NCBI GenBank assembly: GCA_020544305.1
Contig: CP058667.1
Coordinates: forward strand, 682,001 to 746,000
Direction of reading: 5' to 3'
DNA length: 64,000 nt
Source of the DNA: Staphylococcus taiwanensis
Lineage (GTDB): Bacteria; Bacillota; Bacilli; Staphylococcales; Staphylococcaceae
Shown: one piece after another, positions 28,131 through 37,564 of the stretch
Layout: the number at the start of each line of letters is the position of its first letter
Position numbering within the stretch: position 1 is the stretch's first letter
Position numbers and translations under genes: made by a program
The notes under the pieces: generated by a model
Database searches by the model: none
The model's input: the letters and a program-made list of their open reading frames with translations, nothing else
What the model was told of the DNA's origin: nothing

Positions 28131-28405
28131 TATAAAGGGAGTGGGACAGAATTCTTTTTAAATTCGTCGTCCACTCCCCGCTTGCTTTGCTTGTAGAATT
28201 TCTTGATGAAATTCTCTTTGCTGGGGCCCCGACTCCCAACTTGCTTTGCTTGTAGAATTTCTTAGTGAAATTCTCTTTGTTGGGGCCCCGCCCGCAAGGA
28301 TGACTAGAACTGGAAAAAGCTTGATTTAAGCGCCTTTTCAATTCAGTCAGCTACTGCGAATTTGCAAAATAGCATCATCATATTATTTATGTCCCAGGCT
28401 CTTCA
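28131..28405. repeat. STAR-like intergenic repeat element, copy A
   Basis: GC-richer block in an AT-rich gap. It holds two tandem units of about 59 bases, each ending in a STAR-type signature: TTTGCTGGGGCCCC (28217-28230) and TTTGTTGGGGCCCC (28276-28289). These fit the published Staphylococcus STAR consensus, T(G/A/T)TGTTG(G/T)GGCCC. The flank from about 28297 to 28405 (GACTAGAACT... CAGTCAGCTAC... TTTGCAAAATAGC) is the reverse complement of sequence at 49361-49465 and resembles 58165-58240. The element follows ycnI and fills most of the gap before the next gene. Confidence 0.85.
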
Positions 28406-28505
28406 CAGCTAATCTTAGTATGTTTATTATGTTAATATTACATATTTTGTCACTTTAAAGTTATACTTAATGAATTATAATAATGATGTGAGGGAGGCAT
28501 TTTTT

Positions 28506-28928
28506 ATGCGTAGATTATTATATGCTTTTTTAGTCTATATGATACTTGGACTATTTAGTGGTTTTTACTATAGAGAATTAACAAAAGCGCATCATTTTAC
28601 GGGCGATACGCAATTATCTATCGTACATACGCATACGTTGATTTTAGGTATGTTTATGTTTTTAATATTAATTCCACTTGAAAAGGTATTTAAATTAAGT
28701 AGCTATTACTTATTCAATTGGTTCTTTATTATCTACAATATCAGTGTCATTGTAACGATTGGAATGATGGTTACTAAAGGGACTTATCAAGTATTAGGTA
28801 AAAGTTACTCAGCAGAGGCATTTGCTGGCTTTGCTGGTATTGGACATACGGGTATGCTTGCTGGATTATTACTGTTATTCTTTTTAATACGTCAAGCAGC
28901 ATTAAAAGAACCTAGAGACGAACAATGA
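28506..28928 (+). CDS. DUF2871-type four-helix membrane protein
   Basis: 140-residue membrane protein with four hydrophobic segments and conserved histidines (IVHTHTLILGMFMFLILIPLEK), the pattern of DUF2871, a family of unknown function; the histidines could bind heme, by analogy with small cytochrome-like proteins, but no evidence is available here. I place the start at ATG 28506, which has GTGAGGGAGG upstream; ATG 28470 would add a hydrophilic leader without such a site. Monocistronic, with a terminator after it. Confidence 0.8.
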   Translation: MRRLLYAFLVYMILGLFSGFYYRELTKAHHFTGDTQLSIVHTHTLILGMFMFLILIPLEKVFKLSSYYLFNWFFIIYNISVIVTIGMMVTKGTYQVLGKSYSAEAFAGFAGIGHTGMLAGLLLLFFLIRQAALKEPRDEQ

Positions 28929-28931
28929 AGA

Positions 28932-28984
28932 TGAAGACTTTTTATTATGACACAGTACATGTGTTTTAATAGAAAGTCTTTTTC
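28932..28984 (+). terminator. Terminator after the DUF2871 gene
   Basis: AAGACTTTTTATTA pairs with TAATAGAAAGTCTT, followed by TTTTC. Confidence 0.75.
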
Positions 28985-29045
28985 AATTTATAATGAATTA
29001 CATACTATTTGAATGTGATTTCTTCATTAAATAGGCCACATATAG

Positions 29046-29081
29046 TATAATAGATAAGAAACAATGATAATTATTATCATT
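29046..29081 (+). promoter_or_regulatory. iruO promoter with Fur box
   Basis: TATAAT at 29046-29051 is followed by a perfect 19-base palindrome AATGATAATTATTATCATT at 29063-29081, containing the 7-1-7 Fur box TGATAAT-T-ATTATCA without mismatch, placed over the expected start of transcription. Confidence 0.85.
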
Positions 29082-29110
29082 TATTAAGGGACACAATCTT
29101 GGGAGGATGA

Positions 29111-30145
<1,035 letters not shown>

Positions 30146-30166
30146 AATACAAAAGGGGATGTCACT

Positions 30167-30571
30167 ATGATTAAATATTCAAATGAAGCACCACAAGTTC
30201 AGGCGTATTGTGATTTAAGAGTTAAAACTGGTATGAGTCCTAAATCAGAAGCGGCTGCACGTAATGGTTTACCTAACGCGTGCTACAATATTACGATTTA
30301 CGATGATGATAAATTGATAGCTATGGGAAGAGTCATAGGTGATGGAGGAACTGCGTTTCAAGTCGTAGATGTAGCGGTGGATCCTGATTACCAAGGCCAA
30401 GGGTATGGCAGAATGATTCTTGAAAAGATAATGGCATATGTTGAAGAGGTAGCTGAGCAAGGCACATACGTTAGCTTAATTGCAGATTATCCAGCTGATA
30501 AGTTATATGAAAAGTTTGGCTTTCAATCAACTGAACCAAAGTCTGGTGGCATGTATATTGTATATAAATAA
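30167..30571 (+). CDS. GNAT-family acetyltransferase
   Basis: 134-residue N-acetyltransferase with the acetyl-CoA motif VAVDPDYQGQGYGRMILEKIM (about residues 67-87) and the closing YEKFGFQSTEP element. It begins 21 bases after iruO with AAAGGGGATG upstream, so it is probably cotranscribed with iruO and iron-regulated. The substrate cannot be told from sequence. Confidence 0.88.
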   Translation: MIKYSNEAPQVQAYCDLRVKTGMSPKSEAAARNGLPNACYNITIYDDDKLIAMGRVIGDGGTAFQVVDVAVDPDYQGQGYGRMILEKIMAYVEEVAEQGTYVSLIADYPADKLYEKFGFQSTEPKSGGMYIVYK

Positions 30572-30577
30572 TAAGAA

Positions 30578-30613
30578 AAAGTCGCTGAGTAGAACAAATG
30601 CTCAGCGACTTTT
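30578..30613. terminator. Bidirectional terminator
   Basis: Arms AAAGTCGCTGAG and CTCAGCGACTTTT between converging genes. Confidence 0.9.
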
Positions 30614-30622
30614 GTTATTACG

Positions 30623-31618
30623 TTATGCATTAAAATCTATAACGATACGACCTGTATTTTTATGGTTTAATACGGATTCAATACCATTCGGCAAATCAGA
30701 AAATGAAATTTTTCGTTTAATTTCATGCAACATATCAGATTTTAAATCAGTGGCTAAACGTCTCCATACACGTTCGCGTAATTTCATTGGTGTGAATACA
30801 GAATCAATGCCGACGAGACTCACACCTCTTAAAATATATGGATATACGGTAGCATCGAATTTGACACCGCCTGTCAATCCAATTAATGCAACGCCACCAT
30901 TATTTTCTATGCGATTTGTAACGTATGGTGTGCCTGCACCACCAATTGGATCAATGGCAGCTTGCCAAGTACGAGAACCTAAAGGTTTGTCGTCATTTTC
31001 AGATATACGATCAATGATTTCTTTAGCGCCTAAATGTTCTAACTTTTCAACCGCCTCTTTATTACCAGTACTTGCTACTACTTTATAACCTAAATTTGAA
31101 AGCATTAATACCGCTAATGATCCTACACCACCGGAAGCACCTCTTACGAGTACTTTTCCACCTTCAAGTGTCATAAATCCTGCTTTTTCTAATTTTTCAA
31201 TCGCTAAGCCTGCTGTATAACCGGCAGTACCATAAATCATAGATTCTTCCAATGTAAGATTATCAGGTAGTTTAACAATCCAATCTGATTTCACACGTGC
31301 ATATTCACTGAAGCCACCATAATGATCAACACCTAAGTCATAGCTTGTCACAATTACTTCTTCGCCTTCTTCAACAGTAGGGTCATCAGATTCTACGACT
31401 GTACCCGCTAAATCAATGCCGGGAACCATAGGATAGTTTTTAACAATATTATTATTATCCGTCGTTGCTAAAGCGTCTTTATAGTTGATACCAGAATAAT
31501 GAACTTTAATTAACACTTCTCCTTCAGGTAAGTCATCTGTGGTCATTTGTGTAAAGTCACTCTTTACTTTTCCATCTTGTTCTTTGTCGACTAAAAATGC
31601 TTTAAATTCTTTACTCAT
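30623..31618 (-). CDS. YhdH/YhfP-family NADPH quinone reductase-like protein
   Basis: 331-residue medium-chain dehydrogenase/reductase lacking structural zinc cysteines, in the YhdH/YhfP (acryloyl-CoA reductase-like) subgroup. Characteristic segments are HYSGINYKDALATT, MVPGIDLAGTVV, IGTAGYTAGLAI-like YGTAGYTAG, and the NADP-binding VLVRGASGGVGSLAV. The physiological substrate is unknown; members reduce alkenals, quinones or acryloyl-CoA. The ATG has AAAGGAGCG upstream. Single gene, divergent from fepA. Confidence 0.88.
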   Translation of the reverse strand: MSKEFKAFLVDKEQDGKVKSDFTQMTTDDLPEGEVLIKVHYSGINYKDALATTDNNNIVKNYPMVPGIDLAGTVVESDDPTVEEGEEVIVTSYDLGVDHYGGFSEYARVKSDWIVKLPDNLTLEESMIYGTAGYTAGLAIEKLEKAGFMTLEGGKVLVRGASGGVGSLAVLMLSNLGYKVVASTGNKEAVEKLEHLGAKEIIDRISENDDKPLGSRTWQAAIDPIGGAGTPYVTNRIENNGGVALIGLTGGVKFDATVYPYILRGVSLVGIDSVFTPMKLRERVWRRLATDLKSDMLHEIKRKISFSDLPNGIESVLNHKNTGRIVIDFNA

Positions 31619-31782
31619 AAATGTCGCGCTCCTTTTTAAAGAATGTATTTATCATAATACTTAATATACCCGTTAGTAAAAATGAGTATGCTAATGCGAA
31701 TCTATTTATAAGAAAAAATTAGTCTTTAACATGAAAGCAAAAAATAAAAAAATTGTTAATTAAAAATACATTTGAATTGTTA

Positions 31783-31833
31783 TTGACACATAATAAGGAC
31801 AAACATATAATTAATTTTGATAATGATTATCAA
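31783..31833 (+). promoter_or_regulatory. fepABC promoter with Fur box
   Basis: A perfect consensus promoter, TTGACA (31783-31788), 17 bases, TATAAT (31806-31811), is followed by the palindrome TTGATAATGATTATCAA (31817-31833), an 8-1-8 Fur box sitting on the transcription start. A consensus promoter with such an operator predicts strong expression that is shut off by iron. The rest of the 347-base gap holds a 130-base untranslated leader and the promoter of the divergent YhdH-like gene. Confidence 0.92.
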
Positions 31834-31965
31834 TTGAAATTGGCGTGCTTTTCTAGTGGATAAGGTCTTTGTAGCAAAACATCAAAGCTATAAAGTTCAT
31901 GGATTACTATTAAATACTTCAGCATCGATAGATAATTAACGAAATTCTTATGAGGTGACTAGATT

Positions 31966-32829
31966 ATGAAAAAATTACCAACTATTTTATTAGCTTCATC
32001 ACTACTTTTAGCAGCATGTGGAAACGGTAGCCATAGTGATGACAGTAGTAATAAAGATAAGCAATCTCAAAGTAGTAGTGGTGGAAACAAAGCAGAACTT
32101 AAAAAAGCGACTAAAGAATATGAAAAGTATACAGATAATCAACTTAATAAATTCTTGGAAGGTACAGAAAAATTTGTTGCAGCAGTTAAAGCAGATGATA
32201 TGGATAAAGCAAAAGAATTATATCCTAAAGTACGTATGTACTATGAACGCTCCGAGCCAGTAGCTGAAGCATTTGGTGATTTAGATCCAAAAATTGATGC
32301 GCGTTTAGCTGACATGAAAGAAGAGAAAAAAGAAGACCAATGGACTGGTTATCATAAAATTGAAAAATCACTATATCAAGATAATAAAATTGACGACACT
32401 ACAAAAAAAGATGCTGATCAATTATTAAAAGACGCTAAAGAATTGCATGCTAAAGCGGATACTTTAGATATTACACCTAAACTCATGTTACAAGGCTCAG
32501 TAGATTTATTAAATGAAGTTTCAACTTCAAAAATTACGGGTGAAGAAGAAATTTATTCTCATACAGATTTATATGACTTCAAAGCAAACATTCAAGGTGC
32601 ACAAAAAATCTATGATTTATTTAAACCTGAATTAGAGAAAAAAGATAAAAAATTAAGTTCAGATATTCAAAAGAACTTTGATAAAGTAAATAGCTTATTG
32701 GATAAATATAAAGATGGTGATGGCTATAAAGATTATAGTGCGGTTACGAAGAAAGATAGAAAAGCACTATCGGATGCTGTTAACGCACTTGGAGAACCTT
32801 TAAGTAAAATGGCTGTGGTTACAGAATGA
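31966..32829 (+). CDS. fepA: Iron-uptake lipoprotein FepA (EfeM/EfeO-like)
   Basis: 287-residue lipoprotein with a lipobox LLAAC (Cys18) and a Ser/Asn/Asp-rich linker, followed by the all-helical EfeO-type M75 peptidase-like domain: YPKVRMYYERSEPVAEAFGDLDPKIDARL and the GYHKIEKSLY element contain the HxxE motif (YHKIE) that binds metal in this family. It is the extracellular iron-binding part of the staphylococcal FepABC system. The stop overlaps the fepB start (ATGA). Regulated by Fur from the upstream consensus promoter. Confidence 0.93.
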   Translation: MKKLPTILLASSLLLAACGNGSHSDDSSNKDKQSQSSSGGNKAELKKATKEYEKYTDNQLNKFLEGTEKFVAAVKADDMDKAKELYPKVRMYYERSEPVAEAFGDLDPKIDARLADMKEEKKEDQWTGYHKIEKSLYQDNKIDDTTKKDADQLLKDAKELHAKADTLDITPKLMLQGSVDLLNEVSTSKITGEEEIYSHTDLYDFKANIQGAQKIYDLFKPELEKKDKKLSSDIQKNFDKVNSLLDKYKDGDGYKDYSAVTKKDRKALSDAVNALGEPLSKMAVVTE

Positions 32830-34052
32830 GTAAACTAGATGATCAACAAACCTCTCAAGTCTCACGCCGTTCATTTTTAAAAATGCTAGGAATAGGTGGT
32901 GCAGGTGTTGTAATAGGTGCTAGTGGTGCAGGTAGTATCTTCTCATTTAAATCAATGTTTGATACACCTGAAAATGAAGAAAAAGGTGCCTTCGAATTTT
33001 ATGGCAAAGTGCAAGCAGGTATAACAACACCTACCCAAAAAAATTGTAATTTCGTAGCATTAGATTTAAAAACGAAAGATAAAGCTACAATCAAAGATAT
33101 GTTTAAAAAATGGACGCAAATGTCTGTAAATATGACAGACGGTTCTCCAGCAGAAAAAGATAGTCAAAATGTATTAATGCCACCAGTAGATACGGGAGAG
33201 TCTATCGGCTTAGGAGCAAGTAAATTAACAATAACGTATGGTGTAAGTAAATCATTTTTAAAAAAAGTAGGTTTGTCATCTAAAATACCCTCAGGATTTA
33301 AAGATTTACCACATTTTCCAAATGATCAATTAGACGATGAATATAGTGATGGAGATATCATGATTCAAGCGTGTTCAAATGATCCGCAAGTGACATTTCA
33401 CGCAATACATAATTTGATTCGCCCATTTAGAGACGTTGTCAAAATGAGATGGTCACAAAATGGATTTGTTTCAGGTAAATTAGAAGAAACACCTAGAAAT
33501 TTAATGGCTTTTAAAGATGGCACAGTTAATCCAAGAAAAAATGATGAACTTAAAAAGTATGTCTTTATAGATGATGGATGGGCTAAAAATGGTACGTATT
33601 GTATTATTAGACGCATCCAAATTCATATCGAAACATGGGACCGTACATCATTAGAAGAACAAGAAGCCACTTTTGGTCGTAAACGAGCATCTGGTGCGCC
33701 GTTAACTGGTAAAAAAGAATTTGATAGTTTAGATTTAGATGCAAAAGATAGTACAGGTGAATATGTTATAGATAAAGATGCACATGCACGATTAGCACAT
33801 GAAGCTAAGACAAGTATTAAACGCCGTGCATATAATTATAGCGATGGAACAAATGCGAAGACAGGTAATTTGGAAACGGGATTATTATTTATTTGTTTCC
33901 AAAAATCAACACAACAATTTATCGATATTCAAAATCATCTAGGTCATAGTGATAAATTAAATGAATATATTACACATCGAGGTTCCGCATCCTTCCTTGT
34001 ATTGCCAGGTGTTCAAAAAGGAGGCTATCTCGGTGAAACATTATTTGGTTAA
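32826..34052 (+). CDS. fepB: Tat-exported Dyp-type peroxidase FepB (EfeB-like)
   Basis: 408-residue heme peroxidase of the DyP family. The N-terminus carries a twin-arginine signal SRRSFLKM (R14-R15) followed by the hydrophobic stretch GIGGAGVVIGASGAG, so it is exported folded by TatAC; in S. aureus FepB is the known Tat substrate. The GxxDG-type active-site region appears as MAFKDGTVNPR, and HLGHSDKL, RGSASFLVLPG are typical of the C-terminal half. It is thought to help extract or oxidise iron for the FepC permease. Overlaps fepA by 4 and fepC by 20 bases. Confidence 0.95.
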   Translation: MSKLDDQQTSQVSRRSFLKMLGIGGAGVVIGASGAGSIFSFKSMFDTPENEEKGAFEFYGKVQAGITTPTQKNCNFVALDLKTKDKATIKDMFKKWTQMSVNMTDGSPAEKDSQNVLMPPVDTGESIGLGASKLTITYGVSKSFLKKVGLSSKIPSGFKDLPHFPNDQLDDEYSDGDIMIQACSNDPQVTFHAIHNLIRPFRDVVKMRWSQNGFVSGKLEETPRNLMAFKDGTVNPRKNDELKKYVFIDDGWAKNGTYCIIRRIQIHIETWDRTSLEEQEATFGRKRASGAPLTGKKEFDSLDLDAKDSTGEYVIDKDAHARLAHEAKTSIKRRAYNYSDGTNAKTGNLETGLLFICFQKSTQQFIDIQNHLGHSDKLNEYITHRGSASFLVLPGVQKGGYLGETLFG

Positions 34053-35775
34053 AATACTTATCGCAGTGGTATTAACAGTCACAATTGTAAGAGTGATGCC
34101 ATCTGTTCCTGTACATGCTGCTGAAGATAGCAAAATAAGTGACATCTATGTTGCTATTACTGATGCTAAATCAACTTTGGAAGATAAAGATAAGAGTGAC
34201 AAAGAAAAACAATCTGCTGTCAATGACATAAAATCAAAGATAAAATCATTACACATTAAAGATAATAAAGAAGGTAAAGATGTTAAGTCTAAGCTAGAAG
34301 CGGTTGATAAAGCGACATCATCTGACAAAAAGGCTGACAAACTTTCGGAACTTACAAAATCTTTAATTACTTATGAAAATACTGTATCAACAAAAGATAT
34401 TTCAGGTGAAATTAAAGCGTTAAAACAGCAAGTGGATGCTAAAGATGACCAAATAAAAAAGGCCATTAAAAGTAAAGATGAAGCAGAGTTACAATCTATT
34501 AATAATAGTTTGAATCAGATTTGGACAAGTCATGAAACATCTATTCGTAATTATGATGAAGGTAAATACGGACAAATTGAAGTTAATCTAATGCAACTTC
34601 GAGTTGCTATTCAAAAAGAACCTTTAGATACGAAAAAAGTGGATAATGCATGGACTACTTACAAATCAAGTATTGATACAGTTGACCAAAAACAATCCAG
34701 TCAAGAAACTGGTAAATATAAAGTGACGCAGCTAAATGATGAGCTAGATAAAGCGATTAAAGGTATTGATGACAATCATTTGGATCAAACTGACGCAGCA
34801 CTATCTAAGTTCGTTCAAATTTGGCCATATGTTGAAGGTAAAATTCAAACTAAAAATGGCTCTCTATACACTACAATTGAAGACAAAATACCTTATTATC
34901 AAAGTATATTAGATAATAGTAATAAAGATCGTGTGAAAAAGGGATTACAAGAGATTAATTCTGATATTAAAGACACAGTTGGTCAAGAAGGTTATTCTTT
35001 CATTGATGTTATGATTATCTTCTTACGTGAAGGATTAGAAGTATTATTAATCATCATGACTTTAACGACAATGACACGTAATGTTAAGGACAATAAAGGT
35101 ACAGCCAGTGTAATTGGTGGTGCGGTATTAGGTTTAATATTAAGTATCACATTAGCAGTTGTATTCATTCAGACACTTGGCAATAATGGATTGTTACGTG
35201 AAGGAATGGAAGCTACGCTAGGTATTATCGCAGTGATTTTAATGTACGTGGTAGGTATTTGGATGCATCGACGTTCAAGTGCGAAACGTTGGAATGATAT
35301 GATTCAAAATATGTATCAAAATGCCATAAGTAACGGTAACCTCGTATTGTTAGGTACAATAGGTTTAATTTCTGTCCTACGTGAAGGTGTAGAGGTTATT
35401 ATCTTCTACATGGGTATGATAGGCAGTATTACAACAATGGACTTTGTTGTAGGTATTGCTTTAGCCATTGTTATTTTAGTGATCTTCGCATTATTATTTA
35501 GATTTATAGTGAAACTCATACCGATTTATTATATCTTCAGAGTGTTATCGATTTTAATCTTTATTATGGCATTCAAGATGCTCGGTGTTAGTATTCAGAA
35601 ATTGCAATTGTTGGGCACAGTGCCACAACATGGTGTAGAAGGCTTACCAACCATAGGTCTAATTGGTTTCTACCCAAGTGTTGAAACGATTGTCGCTCAA
35701 TTGATTTATATTATATTAATTGTTTTCTTTGTTTTGAAAAGTCGCAAAGACAAACAAGAGAAACGTGTAAAATAA
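34033..35775 (+). CDS. fepC: Iron permease FepC (EfeU/FTR1 family)
   Basis: 580-residue high-affinity iron permease. The start is taken at GTG 34033 with AAAGGAGG upstream inside fepB. A signal-like segment ending VHAAEDS leads into an extracytoplasmic, highly charged helical domain of about 300 residues, then the FTR1 domain with seven hydrophobic segments and two REGLE-type iron motifs, LREGLEVLLI (about residue 332) and LREGVEVIIF (about 451). It completes the translationally coupled operon fepABC. The chain ends in a basic cytoplasmic tail. Confidence 0.95.
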   Translation: MKHYLVKILIAVVLTVTIVRVMPSVPVHAAEDSKISDIYVAITDAKSTLEDKDKSDKEKQSAVNDIKSKIKSLHIKDNKEGKDVKSKLEAVDKATSSDKKADKLSELTKSLITYENTVSTKDISGEIKALKQQVDAKDDQIKKAIKSKDEAELQSINNSLNQIWTSHETSIRNYDEGKYGQIEVNLMQLRVAIQKEPLDTKKVDNAWTTYKSSIDTVDQKQSSQETGKYKVTQLNDELDKAIKGIDDNHLDQTDAALSKFVQIWPYVEGKIQTKNGSLYTTIEDKIPYYQSILDNSNKDRVKKGLQEINSDIKDTVGQEGYSFIDVMIIFLREGLEVLLIIMTLTTMTRNVKDNKGTASVIGGAVLGLILSITLAVVFIQTLGNNGLLREGMEATLGIIAVILMYVVGIWMHRRSSAKRWNDMIQNMYQNAISNGNLVLLGTIGLISVLREGVEVIIFYMGMIGSITTMDFVVGIALAIVILVIFALLFRFIVKLIPIYYIFRVLSILIFIMAFKMLGVSIQKLQLLGTVPQHGVEGLPTIGLIGFYPSVETIVAQLIYIILIVFFVLKSRKDKQEKRVK

Positions 35776-35791
35776 AATTATCCATCATAAA

Positions 35792-35837
35792 TAGACCCTC
35801 GAGTGCGTTCATGAATAAGAACACATTCGAGGGTCTA
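35792..35837. terminator. Bidirectional terminator between fepC and tatC
   Basis: TAGACCCTCGAGTG pairs with CACATTCGAGGGTCTA between converging operons. Confidence 0.9.
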
Positions 35838-35864
35838 TGATTTGCATTAATTGAAATATGAAGT

Positions 35865-36623
35865 CTAGGACTTACGCTGTGCTATTTTAGCGATGAGCAT
35901 ACTAAACTCAAATAAAATAATAAGTGGCAAAGTGAGTAATAAATTTAAAGTAATATCTGGTGGTGCGATAATACTTGCTATAACGAAACAACCAAAGTAA
36001 ATATATTTACGATACTTATGTAATTCATTAACTTCAATAAGGTCGAATTTTGCTAATCCTAAAAACAGAGTTGGAAGTTGAAATAGTATTCCAAATATTA
36101 ATAACCATCTTATTAGTTCGTGTAAATATGCTTTAAATCCAATAACAGGTTCTATACTTAAGATTGTAGATAAGGTTAATGAAAATTTGATAATTAATGG
36201 AAAACCTATAAAAAACGCAAAGGCAACACCAAATATAAATAATAGAGCACACCATATACTAAATTTATAAATAAAGCCTCTTTCATGGGGATGAAGACCT
36301 GGTGCTATAAATGCCCACAATTGATAAAAAATAATCGGAATTATTAGGCACAATGCAACGAAGAAAATAATCATAATATAAATTTGAATCATTTCAGTAA
36401 ATGAAAAAGCATGTAAGGTTACATGTGCACGTTTTATATAATGAATAAATGGTTTAATCCACCAATGTGACGATATATATACGATAATTGTAGAAATCAC
36501 AAAAGCAATAAACACTTTGACGATTCGTGAGCGTAGCTCATCAAAGTGTTCTAACAGCGTTGAATTATTTAGAGTGTTCTCGTTGTTGTTTTGACTCTTT
36601 ACTGGGAGTGTCATGCACATCAT
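35865..36623 (-). CDS. tatC: Twin-arginine translocase subunit TatC
   Basis: Receptor subunit of the Tat pathway that binds twin-arginine signals. Up to 252 residues, six hydrophobic segments, with the conserved N-terminal LLEHFDELRSRI, the FSFTEMIQIYIMI region after helix 2 and the YRKYIYFGCFVIASIIAPPDI segment before the last helices. It overlaps tatA by about 50-59 bases depending on which of three ATG codons is used (36623, 36620, 36614); none has a clear ribosome-binding site, so translational coupling is likely. Its one obvious client, FepB, is encoded in the convergent operon. Confidence 0.94.
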   Translation of the reverse strand: MMCMTLPVKSQNNNENTLNNSTLLEHFDELRSRIVKVFIAFVISTIIVYISSHWWIKPFIHYIKRAHVTLHAFSFTEMIQIYIMIIFFVALCLIIPIIFYQLWAFIAPGLHPHERGFIYKFSIWCALLFIFGVAFAFFIGFPLIIKFSLTLSTILSIEPVIGFKAYLHELIRWLLIFGILFQLPTLFLGLAKFDLIEVNELHKYRKYIYFGCFVIASIIAPPDITLNLLLTLPLIILFEFSMLIAKIAQRKS

Positions 36624-36789
36624 CTGTATTCATATGTTCAGCAGCTGACTTGAATTCTTTTAACGTACTACCAATGGCTCTTCCAAACTGTGGTAATTTT
36701 TTTGGACCGAAAATGATTAAAGCGATAATACTGATTACTACTAAACTTGTTGGGCCTGTAATGCCTAAAACAAACATATCTTGGAACAT
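36565..36789 (-). CDS. tatA: Twin-arginine translocase subunit TatA
   Basis: Pore-forming subunit, 74 residues from ATG 36789, which is preceded by GAGGT; an upstream ATG at 36858 would add 23 residues and overlap the Fur box. One N-terminal membrane helix (TSLVVISIIALIIF) leads into the hinge FGPKKLPQFGRAIGSTLKEFK, the classic TatA amphipathic helix, then an acidic tail. First gene of tatAC. Confidence 0.95.
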   Translation of the reverse strand: MFQDMFVLGITGPTSLVVISIIALIIFGPKKLPQFGRAIGSTLKEFKSAAEHMNTDDVHDTPSKESKQQREHSK

Positions 36790-36841
36790 ATTTAAAACCT
36801 CACTCTTGTTATATACTAATATCATCTTTACTTTATACTCA

Positions 36842-36858
36842 TTGATAAGTATTATCAA
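36842..36858 (-). promoter_or_regulatory. Fur box upstream of tatAC
   Basis: TTGATAAGTATTATCAA, which matches the 7-1-7 Fur box TGATAATNATTATCA with one mismatch, lies 53 bases before tatA. On the minus strand a weak promoter (TTGTGA, 18 bases, GATAAT) would place its -10 inside this box. It implies that the Tat machinery is iron-repressed with its client FepB. Confidence 0.75.
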
Positions 36859-36977
36859 TAGTAAATTGATATATTCACAAATTAATTAAATTTAAATGTC
36901 TATAAAGTATTTGATAGGGAACACAATATGATAAGCATTGAGTAAAAATCGTTTATATTCAAAAAGGGGGAATAGCG

Positions 36978-37493
36978 ATGTCAGAGACAATTGAAAGAAT
37001 TAAAGAGAATGAAGTTAGTGCGTTACGACAAATTTCTGAAACGACATTTTATGATACTTTTGAAGGTGAATATACGGAAGAAGATTTTAAGAAATTTTTT
37101 GAGGACAATTACAATGAACCATTGTTACTAAAAGAAATGGCTAATCCAGACTCATACCATTACTTCTATAAAATCGATCATCAAATCGCTGGTTACTTAA
37201 AGTTAAATACTGGTAAAGCACAAACGGAACCTAAAGGCGATGATTATTTAGAAATTCAACGTATTTATTTCTATAAAACATATCAAGGTGGAGGCAGAGG
37301 TAAACATTTAATTAATCTTGCAATTGAAAAAGCACAAAAATTAAACAAAACAAAAATTTGGCTTGGTGTGTGGGAACATAATCATCAGGCATTGAATTTT
37401 TATAAAAAGCATGGCTTTGAAGTTACTGGACAACACGAGTTTCATACTGGAAATGTTATTGATATAGATTTAATCATGGAAAGAAGCGTTTAA
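36978..37493 (+). CDS. GNAT-family acetyltransferase (PaiA-like)
   Basis: 171-residue acetyltransferase with the acetyl-CoA loop IYFYKTYQGGGRGKHLINLAIEKAQ and the C-terminal HNHQALNFYKKHGFEVTG. The N-terminal ALRQISETTFYDTFEGEYTEEDFKKF is like PaiA/spermidine acetyltransferase relatives, so a polyamine substrate is possible but unproven. GGGGGAA precedes the ATG. It is divergent from tatA and shares the gap with the Fur box, which is on its 5' side. Confidence 0.88.
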   Translation: MSETIERIKENEVSALRQISETTFYDTFEGEYTEEDFKKFFEDNYNEPLLLKEMANPDSYHYFYKIDHQIAGYLKLNTGKAQTEPKGDDYLEIQRIYFYKTYQGGGRGKHLINLAIEKAQKLNKTKIWLGVWEHNHQALNFYKKHGFEVTGQHEFHTGNVIDIDLIMERSV

Positions 37494-37518
37494 GTAAATT
37501 CAGTTTAATATTAATAGA

Positions 37519-37558
37519 GCCGACATGTATCTTCATGTGAAGTCATGTCGGCCATTTT
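37519..37558. terminator. Bidirectional terminator
   Basis: GCCGACATG and CATGTCGGC arms with T-rich flank between converging genes. Confidence 0.85.
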
Positions 37559-37564
37559 ATTGAT

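Noticed and set aside
28131..28300. CRISPR array
   Set aside because: Only two 59-base units with no unique spacers; they match STAR-type repeats.
28108..28341. Open frame of 77 codons on the minus strand across repeat copy A
   Set aside because: It lies within the STAR-type repeat, runs antisense into the ycnI end, and has no ribosome-binding site.
30480..31088. Open frame of 202 codons on the plus strand
   Set aside because: Antisense to the YhdH-like gene and overlapping the GNAT gene and terminator; the composition is that of a shadow frame.
33961..34032. Longer N-terminus for FepC
   Set aside because: It overlaps fepB further and hides the signal peptide; GTG 34033 has a strong ribosome-binding site.
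36527..36889. Open frame of 120 codons on the plus strand over tatA
   Set aside because: Antisense to tatA/tatC, with no start site, and covering the Fur box.
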